From Bacillota bacterium (GTDB lineage: Bacteria; Bacillota; Sulfobacillia; Sulfobacillales; Sulfobacillaceae): a stretch of 49,240 nucleotides of DNA. This document shows positions 34,446 to 43,536 of the stretch, piece after piece. Both the position numbers and the translations under genes were made by a program. The stretch lies in contig JAKACM010000026.1 in NCBI GenBank assembly GCA_021821465.1, positions 1 to 49,240 on the forward strand, written 5' to 3'. Under the pieces are notes generated by a model. That model was not told where the DNA came from. It was given only the letters and a program-made list of their open reading frames with translations, and ran no database searches. Position 1 is the stretch's first letter; each line of letters begins with the position of its first letter.

Positions 34446-35798
34446 TCAGCCCCCCATTCCAAAGATGGCAGGCGACAGTTCGACTCCCTGAGCCCGAATC
34501 CGTTCGAAATTTTTCGAACGGATTCCATTGGCTCGGTAAACACCCAATACTTTGCCGTCCTCGTCGACGCCCATCTGCTCAAATTCAAAGAGATCCTGAG
34601 TCGTGATAATGCCCCCTTCCATGTCCACAACTTCCGTGATCTTGACAACGCGCCGGGACCCATCCAAAAGTCTCGCCTGCTGCACAATAATGTCGATGGC
34701 AGATGCAATCTGGGTGCGAATAGCTGTCAGAGGCAAATCTGCCCCCGCCATGAGCACCATGGTTTCAATACGGGCCAAGCAGTCTCGCGACGAGTTGGCA
34801 TGAACCGTTGTCAAACTGCCTTCATGCCCTGTGTTCATGGCTTGCAGCATATCAAGCGCTTCCCCGCCTCGAACCTCACCCACGATAATGCGATCCGGAC
34901 GCATACGCAGGGCATTACGGACAAGATCGCGGATCATGACGCCACCTTTTCCTTCAATATTGGCAGGGCGCGCCTCCAAAGTCACTTTGTGATCCTGTTG
35001 CAATTGCAATTCGGCTGCGTCCTCGATGGTCACAATACGTTCCGATGAAGGGATAAAAGCGGAAAGCGCATTCAACGTCGTGGTTTTTCCCGATCCTGTT
35101 CCGCCCGATACCACAATATTGAGCTTGCCGTGGACAGCGGCTTGAATAAATTCCGCCATTTCCAAGGACAGTGTTCCCATCTGAACCAATTGAGAAAGCA
35201 CAAACGGATCTTTGGAAAACTTTCTGATTGTCACAGAGTCGCCCGTGACGGCTAAAGGCCTTAATATGGCATTTAAACGTGAGCCATCGGGCAATCTGGA
35301 ATCGACCATCGGACTGGCTTCGTCCACACGCCGACCCGTAAATGACAGCATTTTCTCCAAGACTGATCGAAGGTGTGTTTCATCCCGGAAGGTCACATCG
35401 GTTTTGATTAAAGTACCCTGCCGTTCGATATAGATACGAGAAGGACCGTTAATCATAATTTCTGAAATGTCAGGATCGTCCAAAAGAGCCTGAATGGGAC
35501 CGTATCCCAAAATCTCGTCCACCAAAATGCGTACCAGTGCGTCTTTTTCCAAAGGTGAAATCTCTTTGTCCGCTTCCACGATGCTCAAAATCATGTCACG
35601 CAATTCTTCACGCGACAATTTTTCCGGATCAACGATCTGAGTCAAAAGTGCATCCTGGACCCGACTTTTGAGAGCGAGAAACTTCGAGCCTAAGTAGTCA
35701 AATCCACCTAGTTTCGTATTGGGTTGAGTCGCTTTTATGGATTTAAAAGCTTGCGATGCGCCTGTGGACATGCTGTTAATCCGATTTCGCAGTGACAT
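34446..35798 (-). CDS. tadA: Tad pilus assembly ATPase TadA/CpaF
   Basis: This 450-residue secretion ATPase of the CpaF/TadA group drives Flp pilus assembly (and, in some, retraction). Walker A is [16 protein letters not shown] near residue 235, the Asp box and Walker B region lie in [13 protein letters not shown] and [17 protein letters not shown], and the His box in [13 protein letters not shown]. An N-terminal domain (about 1-170) of the CpaF type precedes it. ATG 35798 follows GAAGAGGA. It lies in the centre of the operon, after tadZ and before tadB. Confidence 0.96.
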   Translation of the reverse strand: MSLRNRINSMSTGASQAFKSIKATQPNTKLGGFDYLGSKFLALKSRVQDALLTQIVDPEKLSREELRDMILSIVEADKEISPLEKDALVRILVDEILGYGPIQALLDDPDISEIMINGPSRIYIERQGTLIKTDVTFRDETHLRSVLEKMLSFTGRRVDEASPMVDSRLPDGSRLNAILRPLAVTGDSVTIRKFSKDPFVLSQLVQMGTLSLEMAEFIQAAVHGKLNIVVSGGTGSGKTTTLNALSAFIPSSERIVTIEDAAELQLQQDHKVTLEARPANIEGKGGVMIRDLVRNALRMRPDRIIVGEVRGGEALDMLQAMNTGHEGSLTTVHANSSRDCLARIETMVLMAGADLPLTAIRTQIASAIDIIVQQARLLDGSRRVVKITEVVDMEGGIITTQDLFEFEQMGVDEDGKVLGVYRANGIRSKNFERIRAQGVELSPAIFGMGG

Positions 35799-35831
35799 GT
35801 ATTATCCTCTTCCCCTTTACTTACCACACTC

Positions 35832-36971
35832 TCATAATGGGTCCTTGCGCACTGTCCGGCGGCTGGACCCTTCAAATTCTTCGAGCAACATCTTGGCAAT
35901 ATTCTCGATCGATATCGCCAGAGCGTTTGCCGGTTCAAGGACCACTAAAGGTTTTCCCGTATTGGCCGACCGAACCGGGGAAACGCCGCCACTAGGAGTC
36001 CAATACGACACTTTAAGCGGTATGATCTCTTCTATTCTCGCTTGAGGAATACCCGTTCCCGAACGGTTGATCACCATGCGAATCTTTGTCGGATCCGGAT
36101 ACAGCGTCTGCAAGACTTTGAGTGAACGAGCCACATTGCGTAAGGTAATCACTTCCGGGGTGGCCACGACCATCAAGATGTCCAACTGATCCATGGCCGA
36201 CAAATTTTGGTCCGTTAACGCCGCCGGCAAATCACACAAGGTATAAACATGAGATGATTTCAATTGCGTTAATATCTCTCTAATATGATGAGACTCCACC
36301 AAATCCGCATATTGAGGATTGAGAGGGGCTAAGAGCAGATCTAAGGACAATCCGTCAACTGCGATTAAAGCCCGTGACAACTTGTCCTCTTCTACTCGTC
36401 CTTTGGAACCTTCTACAAGTTCGCGCATCGTAATGTCCGGGCTATCGTAAACCATCGGTCCTATATCACCAAACTGCAAATCCAAATCCACCAGTGCCGT
36501 AGTACGTTCGGACAACCTGGCCAGACTCCAAGCCAAATTTACGGCTAAGGTCGTCTTCCCGACCCCACCTTTAGGCGAATACACTCCAATACTCCGGTGC
36601 GTCAGCGTGCTATTTTCGGATGATTTATCAAATGACTGCAAAAGGGGCGGAAGCAAGCTGGCAATCGTGTCCTGAGTCATGACGTCTATAGCATGAATAG
36701 CCAGAGCCCTGCGCGTCGATTCGGCATGGGGAGCAGTAATGATCAAGATCACCGGAAACACTTCGCGGGCCAACCGATCCTGAAGTCCCCAACTGTCGCT
36801 TAAAAGACTCTCATCAATGATCATCGCGTCCAAGGCTTCCAAAGCAGCCATATCAACAGCTTCCCGGATACTTCCGGTGGCCGCCACAATTTCCACAAAG
36901 GGCAGGGCTTTGAGCGTTTGGTTAAGGAACTCCATGACAGGAGAACCGGCACTGACCAATACGCGTACCAT
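35832..36971 (-). CDS. CpaE/TadZ-like pilus-localisation ATPase (operon copy)
   Basis: This 379-residue protein combines a receiver-like N-terminal domain (about 1-110, with the hydrophobic core VRVLVSAGSPVMEFLNQ) and a ParA/MinD ATPase domain with SPKGGVGKTTLAVNLAWSL (about 130-148) and a DLDLQFGDIGPM block. It positions the Tad machine at the pole in other bacteria. ATG 36971 follows GTGAGGAGG. It lies between cpaB and tadA. It is clearly related to the copy at 30.3-31.5 kb. Confidence 0.92.
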   Translation of the reverse strand: MVRVLVSAGSPVMEFLNQTLKALPFVEIVAATGSIREAVDMAALEALDAMIIDESLLSDSWGLQDRLAREVFPVILIITAPHAESTRRALAIHAIDVMTQDTIASLLPPLLQSFDKSSENSTLTHRSIGVYSPKGGVGKTTLAVNLAWSLARLSERTTALVDLDLQFGDIGPMVYDSPDITMRELVEGSKGRVEEDKLSRALIAVDGLSLDLLLAPLNPQYADLVESHHIREILTQLKSSHVYTLCDLPAALTDQNLSAMDQLDILMVVATPEVITLRNVARSLKVLQTLYPDPTKIRMVINRSGTGIPQARIEEIIPLKVSYWTPSGGVSPVRSANTGKPLVVLEPANALAISIENIAKMLLEEFEGSSRRTVRKDPL

Positions 36972-36993
36972 AACTTTGCCTCCTCACCCGTGA

Positions 36994-37734
36994 TTATGGA
37001 ATCGGGGTGTTAAGATTAGTTGATCCATAAGGAGTGGGCCTCTTTGCCTGAGTCTTTGGAGACTCCAAAGCGGCCGTGAAACCCGACGAATTCTGTTCGG
37101 CAAACAATAGCCGTTCAATTCTGGAGGGTGTCATCGCCACAATAAGGTTCGGACTTTGACCGATGGTGGAACCGGCAGGTGGACTCATGGACCCGTTAAC
37201 AGCCAAAACTTTGACTTGATTCATAAAATCTTCAATTTCCTTTGTTCCTGTCTTGGGTGTAATAGTCACAAACAGAGCCACATTGTCTCCGGGCACAATC
37301 AATCCATCAATCGCGTTCGTAGAAGATAAGGGAACATCGACAGCCATATCCCCCGGACTAATGCGCGCGGCTAACACGTTAGCCGTCTTGGGAAAGAACA
37401 CCTCACTCGAGACGATAGGGACTCCCGGAGAAACGGCTTCTGTACTCCATGCTCCCGAGAGATTTTGAAAAGATGCATAGGATCCCGGGGGCACGGCCGA
37501 TGCCGGATAAGTTTTGTATGTGAACATTGATGCCGTTACGGGTTGGTAGGCACTAATCGTCTGGGTAGCAACCAATACTTTGACCGTCGGCACGCGGTTC
37601 TTCGCATCAGCCCTTTGAATAGCAATTTGAACGTAGCGGGCAGAGGCATATGCGGCTATTCCCATCACAATAATCCCGGCTAAAAGCCAGCGGTTAATGC
37701 GAAAGAATGCCCCCATCCTTGTGGCAATCGCCAT
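36994..37734 (-). CDS. cpaB: Pilus assembly protein CpaB/RcpC
   Basis: This 246-residue protein has one N-terminal membrane segment (about 15-33) followed by a SAF domain (residues about 48-115: VLVATQTISAYQPVTASMF) and an RcpC-type domain (VDVPLSSTNAIDGLIVPGDNVALFV). In Gram-negatives CpaB helps the outer-membrane secretin; in this Gram-positive-type organism it likely anchors to the cell wall side. ATG 37734 follows AAGGAGG. It is preceded by the pilin gene with a strong hairpin between. Confidence 0.92.
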   Translation of the reverse strand: MAIATRMGAFFRINRWLLAGIIVMGIAAYASARYVQIAIQRADAKNRVPTVKVLVATQTISAYQPVTASMFTYKTYPASAVPPGSYASFQNLSGAWSTEAVSPGVPIVSSEVFFPKTANVLAARISPGDMAVDVPLSSTNAIDGLIVPGDNVALFVTITPKTGTKEIEDFMNQVKVLAVNGSMSPPAGSTIGQSPNLIVAMTPSRIERLLFAEQNSSGFTAALESPKTQAKRPTPYGSTNLNTPIP

Positions 37735-37778
37735 GTTAAACCTCCTTGCGTCCTGACAGCTAGCTCATTCCTTGTCTG

Positions 37779-37816
37779 CCGAAAAGAGAGCACAATTGTT
37801 GTGCTCTCTTCGGCGG
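37779..37816 (-). terminator. Intercistronic hairpin between flp pilin and cpaB
   Basis: Imperfect long inverted repeat: CCGAA-AA-GAGAGCACAA and TTGTGCTCTCTTCGG enclose a TTG-like loop. On the transcribed minus strand it forms a 15-bp-scale stem followed by a few T residues (TTTTCGG). Located 13 bases after the pilin stop, it would let most transcripts end and some read on into cpaB. Confidence 0.8.
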
Positions 37817-37828
37817 ACTTGCAATATA

Positions 37829-38020
37829 TCAGGCGTTGGCAATGTTCTGTCCAATATTGTTCACGGTATTCTTTACTGCTCCTCCTAAAAAGGTCAGGGC
37901 CGCTATCACGACGATGGCAATGAGGGCTAAAATCAAGGCGTATTCTACCAGCGCCTGCCCTTCCTTCTTTTCCTTAAAGCGTGTGAGCCACGCCATCAAA
38001 AAAGCCTGCAAATTTATCAT
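37829..38020 (-). CDS. flp: Flp-family major pilin
   Basis: This 63-residue Flp pilin is the main subunit of the Tad pilus. It has a short positively charged leader (ends KEKKEG), the cleavage and Glu5-Tyr6 motif G-QALVEYALIL, a hydrophobic helix (about 27-50) and a short C-terminal tail. ATG 38020 follows CTAGGAGTG. It is the first gene of the Tad run. No prepilin peptidase (TadV/CpaA) is seen in this window, so it must lie elsewhere. Confidence 0.95.
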   Translation of the reverse strand: MINLQAFLMAWLTRFKEKKEGQALVEYALILALIAIVVIAALTFLGGAVKNTVNNIGQNIANA

Positions 38021-38324
38021 GAATTAATCACTCCTAGTTTTGAATCCATCCCTGGCAAATACCCGAAACATGAGGCCTTAAACGGAGCCCAGCAAGATGT
38101 AACATTTTCCTGCTTAATTTCCTAACTTCGACACAAAAGATGTAATTCCTTCTTTAGAAATCATTGGAGATTGCATGGTGTTTTTATATATCCAAAAGGC
38201 TCAGCTCCTTGCAAAAATAATGGCGGCACAACCGTTGGCTATCAGATCAAACTGCGGAGAGGAAATCTTAGGATAGGGCGTTCATGTCACAAAGACCTGA
38301 TCCATGGTCACGACAAGAGTCACG
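38021..38324 (-). promoter_or_regulatory. Upstream region of the Tad operon
   Basis: About 300 bases between the pilin start and the IS200 remnant should carry the Tad promoter and a leader. The DNA is AT-rich and I cannot assign one promoter with confidence. No riboswitch is recognised. Confidence 0.35.
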
Positions 38325-38349
38325 AAGCCACCCGTTGAACGGGTGGCTT
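38325..38349. repeat. Subterminal hairpin of an IS200-type element
   Basis: AAGCCACCCG-TTGAA-CGGGTGGCTT is a perfect inverted repeat just beyond the 3' end of the decayed IS200 tnpA (minus strand). Such hairpins near the ends are recognised by IS200/IS605 TnpA, so it likely marks the right end of this element. Confidence 0.7.
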
Positions 38350-38429
38350 GAATTTCGCCCTATAAGGGCATGATCCTGGCTGCGCCAAAAAGCGCGATTT
38401 CGTCCGCCTCTTCTCTGGCTACCCCTAGA

Positions 38430-38940
38430 AGGGGGTTTTATTGACTGGCCCTGTCCTTGATGATATCCGCTCTTCTTGTTGCTCTATATACTTCCTGATG
38501 ACATCCTGGTTGACCCCTACCGTGCTCACATAAATACCCCTGCCCACAAATGTCTGCCGCGCCTCCTGCTTCATTTGCGGAAACCGATCGCAGACCATCA
38601 GCACGCTTTTGCCTCTGGGGGGTATCCCGTAAACTCGGGAACACTTAGTTTCGGTGGTATTTTCACGTACATATGCACGTGATCCACACTCATGCTCCCT
38701 TTCATCCCCTCTACACCCTTATACGCACAGAACCGTCCTCAGTATTTCCCCGATCTCGTTTCTGACCTCTTTGAAGAAGGTCTTTCGACGATATTTCGGG
38801 ATGAATAGAGATAGCATCACGGCAATCCGAGCGGGTGTAGGACAGACTATGGGCACCGTCCTCCTTTGCTTGAGAATTGACTGGCGAAACCATTTCTCCG
38901 CATAGCAATGGCGGACTTTAACATCATGCCGCACGGCGTC
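38430..38940 (-). pseudogene. tnpA: Decayed IS200-family TnpA (HUH transposase)
   Basis: Pieces of a Y1-type HUH transposase are spread over several frames: FIPKYRRKTFFKEVRNEIGE, the catalytic HUH motif in SMSVDHVHMYVKIPPK, and a C-terminal part reading GRGIYVSTVGVNQDVIRKYIEQQ with the catalytic tyrosine near its end. The middle has at least two frameshifts (about 38640 and 38590), so no full protein is made. The family protein would be about 130-150 residues. It sits between the pilin operon and the LacI-family gene. Confidence 0.88.
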
Positions 38941-39208
38941 TCCTATTCAATTCTCCCACGCATAGCGTCGAGCTTAATGTTTGAGTTCCGTCTCAACCCG
39001 GGTTCAGTCTGCGGTGAATTCCACGTACTTGACGAACTTCTTCGAAGTTCAATGGCATAGAATTGCTCTTACGTTCTCAAGGACGATGTACACAGTCAGC
39101 ATGATCTTCTCTCTTTGTTAATCTTAGCCATGGAATTTCTGATGCTCCTTTTTTCTCGGTGCAAGAGTGTGGACGGATTTCATGCTGATAAAACGATCCG
39201 GAAACGGA
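38941..39208. other. Upstream side of the IS200 remnant
   Basis: No gene is supported. A short GAACTTC/GAAGTTC hairpin lies near 39029-39045. It may be the left end of the IS200 element or other decayed DNA, and it forms the junction with the sugar-transport operon. Confidence 0.35.
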
Positions 39209-40195
39209 TCAACAGGACTCACGGTAAATCAGTTCGCCCGGAAGAACGATGGGTTGAGTCTCTACACTTTCCCCTCGGATTTGTCGGCATAAGATCTCGA
39301 CAGCCGTTTTTCCGATCGATTCCATGGGCTGGCGAATGGTTGTCAATGACGGTGTCACATAGCGCGCGGCGTGAATGTCGTCAAATCCCACGAGATGGAT
39401 ATCTTTTGGACAACGGTACCCGTTCTCGTAGATGGCTTTCATTGCGCCGAGTGCAGCTAAGTCATTGACGGCAAAGATTCCGTCCAAATCGGCGATTTGG
39501 CTAAGGAGGGCGTGCATAGCCGTATACCCGGCTTGATAAGTAAAATCAGCGTGTTCGATACGCTTTGCAATGACGGGCACATCATGCTCCTTAAGGGCGT
39601 CGCGATAGCCTTCCAGACGTTGTTCCGCACTCCAAACATGTGCAGGACCCGCAATAAAGGCCGGTGGGAAATGACAGTGTGCTAACAGTAAGCGTGTGGC
39701 CGTTTTGGCTCCTTCATAATGATTCACGGAAATTTGAGGCCCGGGAAAATCGGGTACCAGTCGGTCCAGGATGATTATGGGCCCCTGCGGCTTCAAGTGG
39801 GCTACCACTTGCGCGGTAGCGGGAGTGCCAAACAAGATCAAGCCATCCACTCGCAATTCTTGCATGGTCCGCACGATTTTGGCTTCACGTTCGGGTTCAC
39901 CCCGGGAATCCATGACGAGCAGGGTATAATCGTGATAATAGGCTGCGTCATTAATCGCCTGAACAATCCGCATAAACAAAGAATTGTCCATATCCGGCAC
40001 AAGCACTCCGATGGTCATGGTGATGCCGCCCACCATGGCCCTAGCTTGGCGGTTAGGAATATAACCTAATTCTTCCATAGCTTGTTCGATTTTTTCCAAG
40101 GTCGCTGATTTGACATAACCCGTTCGGTTGAGAGCGCGGGACACCGTAGCGACACCGACCCCGGCATGGCGTGCCACATCCTTAATCGTAGCCAT
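39209..40195 (-). CDS. LacI/GalR-family transcriptional regulator
   Basis: This 328-residue repressor has an N-terminal helix-turn-helix (TIKDVARHAGVGVATVSRALN, with the hinge helix region at about 45-60) and a periplasmic-binding-protein-like effector domain. It starts at ATG 40195 directly after the permease stop (TAGATG), so it is the last gene of the transporter operon and likely represses it from the operator at 43078-43095, autoregulating itself. The effector is expected to be the transported sugar or a derivative. Confidence 0.96.
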   Translation of the reverse strand: MATIKDVARHAGVGVATVSRALNRTGYVKSATLEKIEQAMEELGYIPNRQARAMVGGITMTIGVLVPDMDNSLFMRIVQAINDAAYYHDYTLLVMDSRGEPEREAKIVRTMQELRVDGLILFGTPATAQVVAHLKPQGPIIILDRLVPDFPGPQISVNHYEGAKTATRLLLAHCHFPPAFIAGPAHVWSAEQRLEGYRDALKEHDVPVIAKRIEHADFTYQAGYTAMHALLSQIADLDGIFAVNDLAALGAMKAIYENGYRCPKDIHLVGFDDIHAARYVTPSLTTIRQPMESIGKTAVEILCRQIRGESVETQPIVLPGELIYRESC

Positions 40196-41149
40196 CTATT
40201 TCACCACGCCCCGTGCCCGGGCCTGAAACCCGGCGATCAGTAAAATGATCGCCACAAAAATATATTCATAAAGGGAGGGTAAACCCAACAGCACGATCAA
40301 ATCATCAATTAAGCCGATAATGAAAGCCCCAATCGCGGCCCCGACAACCGAACCCCGTCCCCCCGAAAAAGGAATGCCGCCTAAAATCACGGCGGCAATA
40401 GCTTGCAGGGAATAGCCGGTGCCCGTTGTCGGGTAGATCGATCCTTGCCACGCCGCGATCATGATCCCGGCCAATCCGGCGAGCGTAGCTGAAATCACAA
40501 ACATCAATATTTTTAATAAATCGATACGTAATCCGACGGTTTTAGCCGCGGCTTCGTTAGATCCGACACTCTTGATCCATGTGCCGAAGGGTGTGAGAGA
40601 CAGGATAATTTGACCGAGTACGATAAAAAGGAGAGTGAGGATCACGAGATTGGAGAGTCCCAAGGTATTTCCGGCCAGTGCGGAAAAGCTAAAAACACCG
40701 GTAGCGGGGCTGATATAATTGCCCCCGTTGAACAGTAAGGCCACACCTTTAAAACCCCAATAAATACCGAGCGTCACAATAAATGACGGAATGCGGCCTT
40801 TCGTGACCAGAACGCCTGCAATCAAACCCACGCCGACGGCGGCCAGAACGCTCACGACTATCGCCAGGACAGCCGGGAAACCTTGTAACACGGTCAAAAA
40901 TGCGACCAACATTCCCGCAAAAGCCATGACGCTTTGCACACCCAAGTCAATCATCCCGGTCATAATCACAAATGATTCACCGACCGTCAGCACGATGAGA
41001 AAACTACTGCTAATCAATAACGCGCTGATGTTTCGCGTCGAAAGAAACGAGGGAGCGACGAGTGTTGACAGAATGAGGGCGAGAATCAAAAACACAATGG
41101 GGCGTTTCACACTGCCCGGTTCTCCGAAGAGACGTGAGCTAATGCCCAT
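40196..41149 (-). CDS. Sugar ABC transporter permease (RbsC-like)
   Basis: This 317-residue permease of the ribose-type (BPD_transp_2) family has about 8-10 hydrophobic segments. The family signature region IAAVILGGIPFSGGRGSVVGAAIGA near the C-terminus contacts the ATPase. ATG 41149 was chosen since AGGAAGGAG precedes it; the frame extends to 41188 but overlaps the ATPase gene more. It overlaps the end of the ATPase gene by 11 bases. Confidence 0.94.
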   Translation of the reverse strand: MGISSRLFGEPGSVKRPIVFLILALILSTLVAPSFLSTRNISALLISSSFLIVLTVGESFVIMTGMIDLGVQSVMAFAGMLVAFLTVLQGFPAVLAIVVSVLAAVGVGLIAGVLVTKGRIPSFIVTLGIYWGFKGVALLFNGGNYISPATGVFSFSALAGNTLGLSNLVILTLLFIVLGQIILSLTPFGTWIKSVGSNEAAAKTVGLRIDLLKILMFVISATLAGLAGIMIAAWQGSIYPTTGTGYSLQAIAAVILGGIPFSGGRGSVVGAAIGAFIIGLIDDLIVLLGLPSLYEYIFVAIILLIAGFQARARGVVK

Positions 41150-41924
41150 GTTCGATCGCTCCTTCCTGAGTTCGGTCAAACATCGCATGCACTAAGTCTT
41201 CCAGGCTAATATCCCGGTTGTCCATGATTTGTTTAATCGTCCCGTGGGCAAATACAACAATGCGGTCGGCGACGGCGAGGATATCTTCTAATCGGTGACT
41301 GACCAGAAGAACCGATCGGTTCTCATCCCTTAACCGCCGTATTAACCGCAAAACTTCGTCGATTTTCGCCACGGAAATCGCCGCGGTGGGTTCATCGAGA
41401 ATGATTAAATTGCGGGAGAAGAGTAGTGCCCGCGCAATGGCGACTAATTGCTGTTCTCCTCCCGATAATGTGCCAACCAGGTCGGTAGGCCTAGCTTTCG
41501 CATTAAGTTCCTCAAGAACCTTGCGAGATTCGGCAATCATGATACGGCGGTTGTTGAACAACGATCCGGTCGTGATTTCTTCACCTAAGAACAAATTTTG
41601 CCATAAGGGTAAGTCGGGCGCCAGTGACAAGTTTTGATAGATCATTTCAATCTTTAATTCCCGTCGGGATGATCGCGGCGATTTGATTTGAACGGGGCGG
41701 CCTTTATAGAAAATTTGGCCGGAATCCATCATATTGTATCCTGTTAATAAACTCAGAAATGTGGATTTGCCAGCGGCATTGTCGCCGACCAATCCGAGCA
41801 CTTCGCCCGTAAAGATATCGAGACTGACGTCATCGACGGCATGGACGGCACCGAAGGATTTTTTGAGATGCCTTAATGACAACAACGGGGGTTCGCCATG
41901 TGATGCCAGAGAGGACGATTCCAT
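41139..41924 (-). CDS. Sugar ABC transporter ATPase, single domain
   Basis: This 261-residue ABC ATPase has Walker A GDNAAGKST near residues 43-51, signature LSGGEQQLVAIARAL, Walker B LIILDEPTA and the switch histidine in LVSHRL. Ribose-type transporters usually have two fused ATPase domains (about 500 residues); here only one exists, so it should work as a homodimer. Encoded between the binding protein and the permease; stop overlaps the permease start. The start at 41924 is preceded by CGAGGAG. Confidence 0.95.
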   Translation of the reverse strand: MESSSLASHGEPPLLSLRHLKKSFGAVHAVDDVSLDIFTGEVLGLVGDNAAGKSTFLSLLTGYNMMDSGQIFYKGRPVQIKSPRSSRRELKIEMIYQNLSLAPDLPLWQNLFLGEEITTGSLFNNRRIMIAESRKVLEELNAKARPTDLVGTLSGGEQQLVAIARALLFSRNLIILDEPTAAISVAKIDEVLRLIRRLRDENRSVLLVSHRLEDILAVADRIVVFAHGTIKQIMDNRDISLEDLVHAMFDRTQEGAIEHGH

Positions 41925-41983
41925 GATTCCTTAACTCCTCGCGTAAGATCTATTTAACGGGAATTCGAAAAGCTTATGCGTGT

Positions 41984-43051
41984 CTACGAATTACTGACCT
42001 TATGAGATTGTGCGTGACCATAAGGCAATGGGGGAACGACTTGTGGGGTACCCCATCCCGCAATTTGTGACACATTCTTGGACGTTACCAACGTCATGGG
42101 AATGATGACATCGCCGTGGGGAAACCGTTTGGGAGGCATGGTATGATAGCGCAAAATGTTGTTCATGGCTTCCACGGCCCAATACGCTTCGACAAAAGGT
42201 GAATGGGTGACCGTATCCAGTTGCGTACCCTGGGCCACTGCCGTGAGGCTTTGCGGCTGAGCGTCGGCGCCGACCACGTAAGTCGTCTTGCCCGCTTGAA
42301 TTCCGGCATTTTTTAAAGCGGTTAAAGCCCCCAAGGCCATCGCGTCATTGGACGCGACCACTAACTGCACATTACTGTCTTTCGCTAGAAATTCGGACAT
42401 TATTGTTTGCGCCGTGCCGGTTTCAAAGTTGGCGCTTTGGTTCAGGACGATCTTCACTTTGTGGTCCGCAACATATGGATGAAGAGCTGTCATGGCCCCG
42501 GCCAGTCGGTCTATGGCTGTACTTGATCCTAAAGTCCCCTGCAAAATCACCACGTGCCACGGAGTGGGAACATGATGACTGATGAGGTACTGCAAGGCAT
42601 GGTGGGTTTGAAGATAGCCCAGTTCTTTATCATTGTCTCCGATAAACACATCGCGCCCCGCAGGGCTGTTTACATCTCGGTCAATGGCTACGACCGGGAC
42701 GCCCTGATGCATGGCCTGTACGGCGGCGGCCGTCACAGAGCCGTTCACGGGATTGAGGATAATGCCTTTCGCATTGTTTGCGACGGCTTCTTTGATATCC
42801 GTAATTTCCTGTGACGCCGATCCATTGGCATCAATGATTTTGAGATTGAGATTGGGATAATCATGCGCTGCCTGTTTAGCGGCTTGGGCCATGGGGGCAA
42901 AGTAGGGGGCGGCATAACCCGTAAAGATAAAATAGACGAGCGCCTTGTGCGAGGAGGATGGTGCGGCGGTGCTGGACGTCGGACCACACGCTGTGATCAA
43001 TGCCGAAGACATTAGCGCCAATAATCCCCACGTACTTTTGTGAATCGTCAT
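41984..43051 (-). CDS. Sugar-binding lipoprotein (RbsB-like)
   Basis: This 355-residue solute-binding protein has an N-terminal signal peptide with a lipobox (ALITAC), giving membrane anchoring by a lipid on the cysteine near residue 22. The mature part is a type-I periplasmic-binding fold of the ribose/xylose/galactose group: PYFAPMAQAAKQAA, GIILNPVNGSVT, GVPVVAIDRDV and VVASNDAMALGALTAL are typical. ATG 43051 has GGAGGAG 5 bases before; TTG 43054 precedes it in frame. It is the first gene of the operon. The sugar is not known. Confidence 0.95.
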   Translation of the reverse strand: MTIHKSTWGLLALMSSALITACGPTSSTAAPSSSHKALVYFIFTGYAAPYFAPMAQAAKQAAHDYPNLNLKIIDANGSASQEITDIKEAVANNAKGIILNPVNGSVTAAAVQAMHQGVPVVAIDRDVNSPAGRDVFIGDNDKELGYLQTHHALQYLISHHVPTPWHVVILQGTLGSSTAIDRLAGAMTALHPYVADHKVKIVLNQSANFETGTAQTIMSEFLAKDSNVQLVVASNDAMALGALTALKNAGIQAGKTTYVVGADAQPQSLTAVAQGTQLDTVTHSPFVEAYWAVEAMNNILRYHTMPPKRFPHGDVIIPMTLVTSKNVSQIAGWGTPQVVPPLPYGHAQSHKVSNS

Positions 43052-43077
43052 CAAAACTCCTCCTTAACCAATGAGAG

Positions 43078-43121
43078 TATGGATACGTTTCCATATTCAC
43101 AAATTTTATGAAATAAGTCAA
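43078..43121 (-). promoter_or_regulatory. Promoter and LacI-type operator of the sugar ABC operon
   Basis: On the minus strand TTGACT (43121-43116) and GAATAT (43098-43093) with a 17-base spacer make a promoter. The palindrome TATGGATACGTTTCCATA (43078-43095) overlaps the -10 and start region and has the central CG and flanking symmetry of LacI/GalR operators. The LacI-family gene of the same operon is the likely binder. Confidence 0.85.
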
Positions 43122-43536
43122 TATTGCATTGTTGCAGGAGGTAATATTTAGGCGAACATTCGGCACGGATATTGTTCGGTGGGCGTGTTTATTCTTGAGC
43201 TACGGGGGTGATATATCACCGGATACTGATGGGAGAGCCGAACGGTCGATGAATTAACACCACCGTTGCATCCCAGAACTTTCCGAGAAGTAGAACTGTG
43301 CTCCGATCCAGAGGGCTAGGGTCATAGCTTATTGCAGTCGAGATGATTTCAGCAATGCAGCGCCAATCGATTGATATGTTGGAGGGCGCGATGTTGTGTC
43401 CCCAATCCAGTGGTCATGATCTCCTTGAGTGTTCAGACGGTGAAAGAGATGAGCTGGTGGCGCAGCAGATGACAATTTTGGCGGTACAAATTGCCGTGAG
43501 CCGCATCTTGCGCTGCGCATTAGTGCGGAGGAGAGA
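43122..43536. other. Non-coding region with palindrome
   Basis: No gene is supported here. It has the perfect 14-bp palindrome GGTGATATATCACC at 43207-43220, about 90 bases upstream of the sugar operon's -35 hexamer. This could be a second operator. A short frame at 43343-43564 is doubtful. Confidence 0.4.

Noticed and set aside
34440..35048. 202-codon frame on the plus strand within tadA
   Set aside because: Antisense to a full CpaF/TadA ATPase with all motifs.
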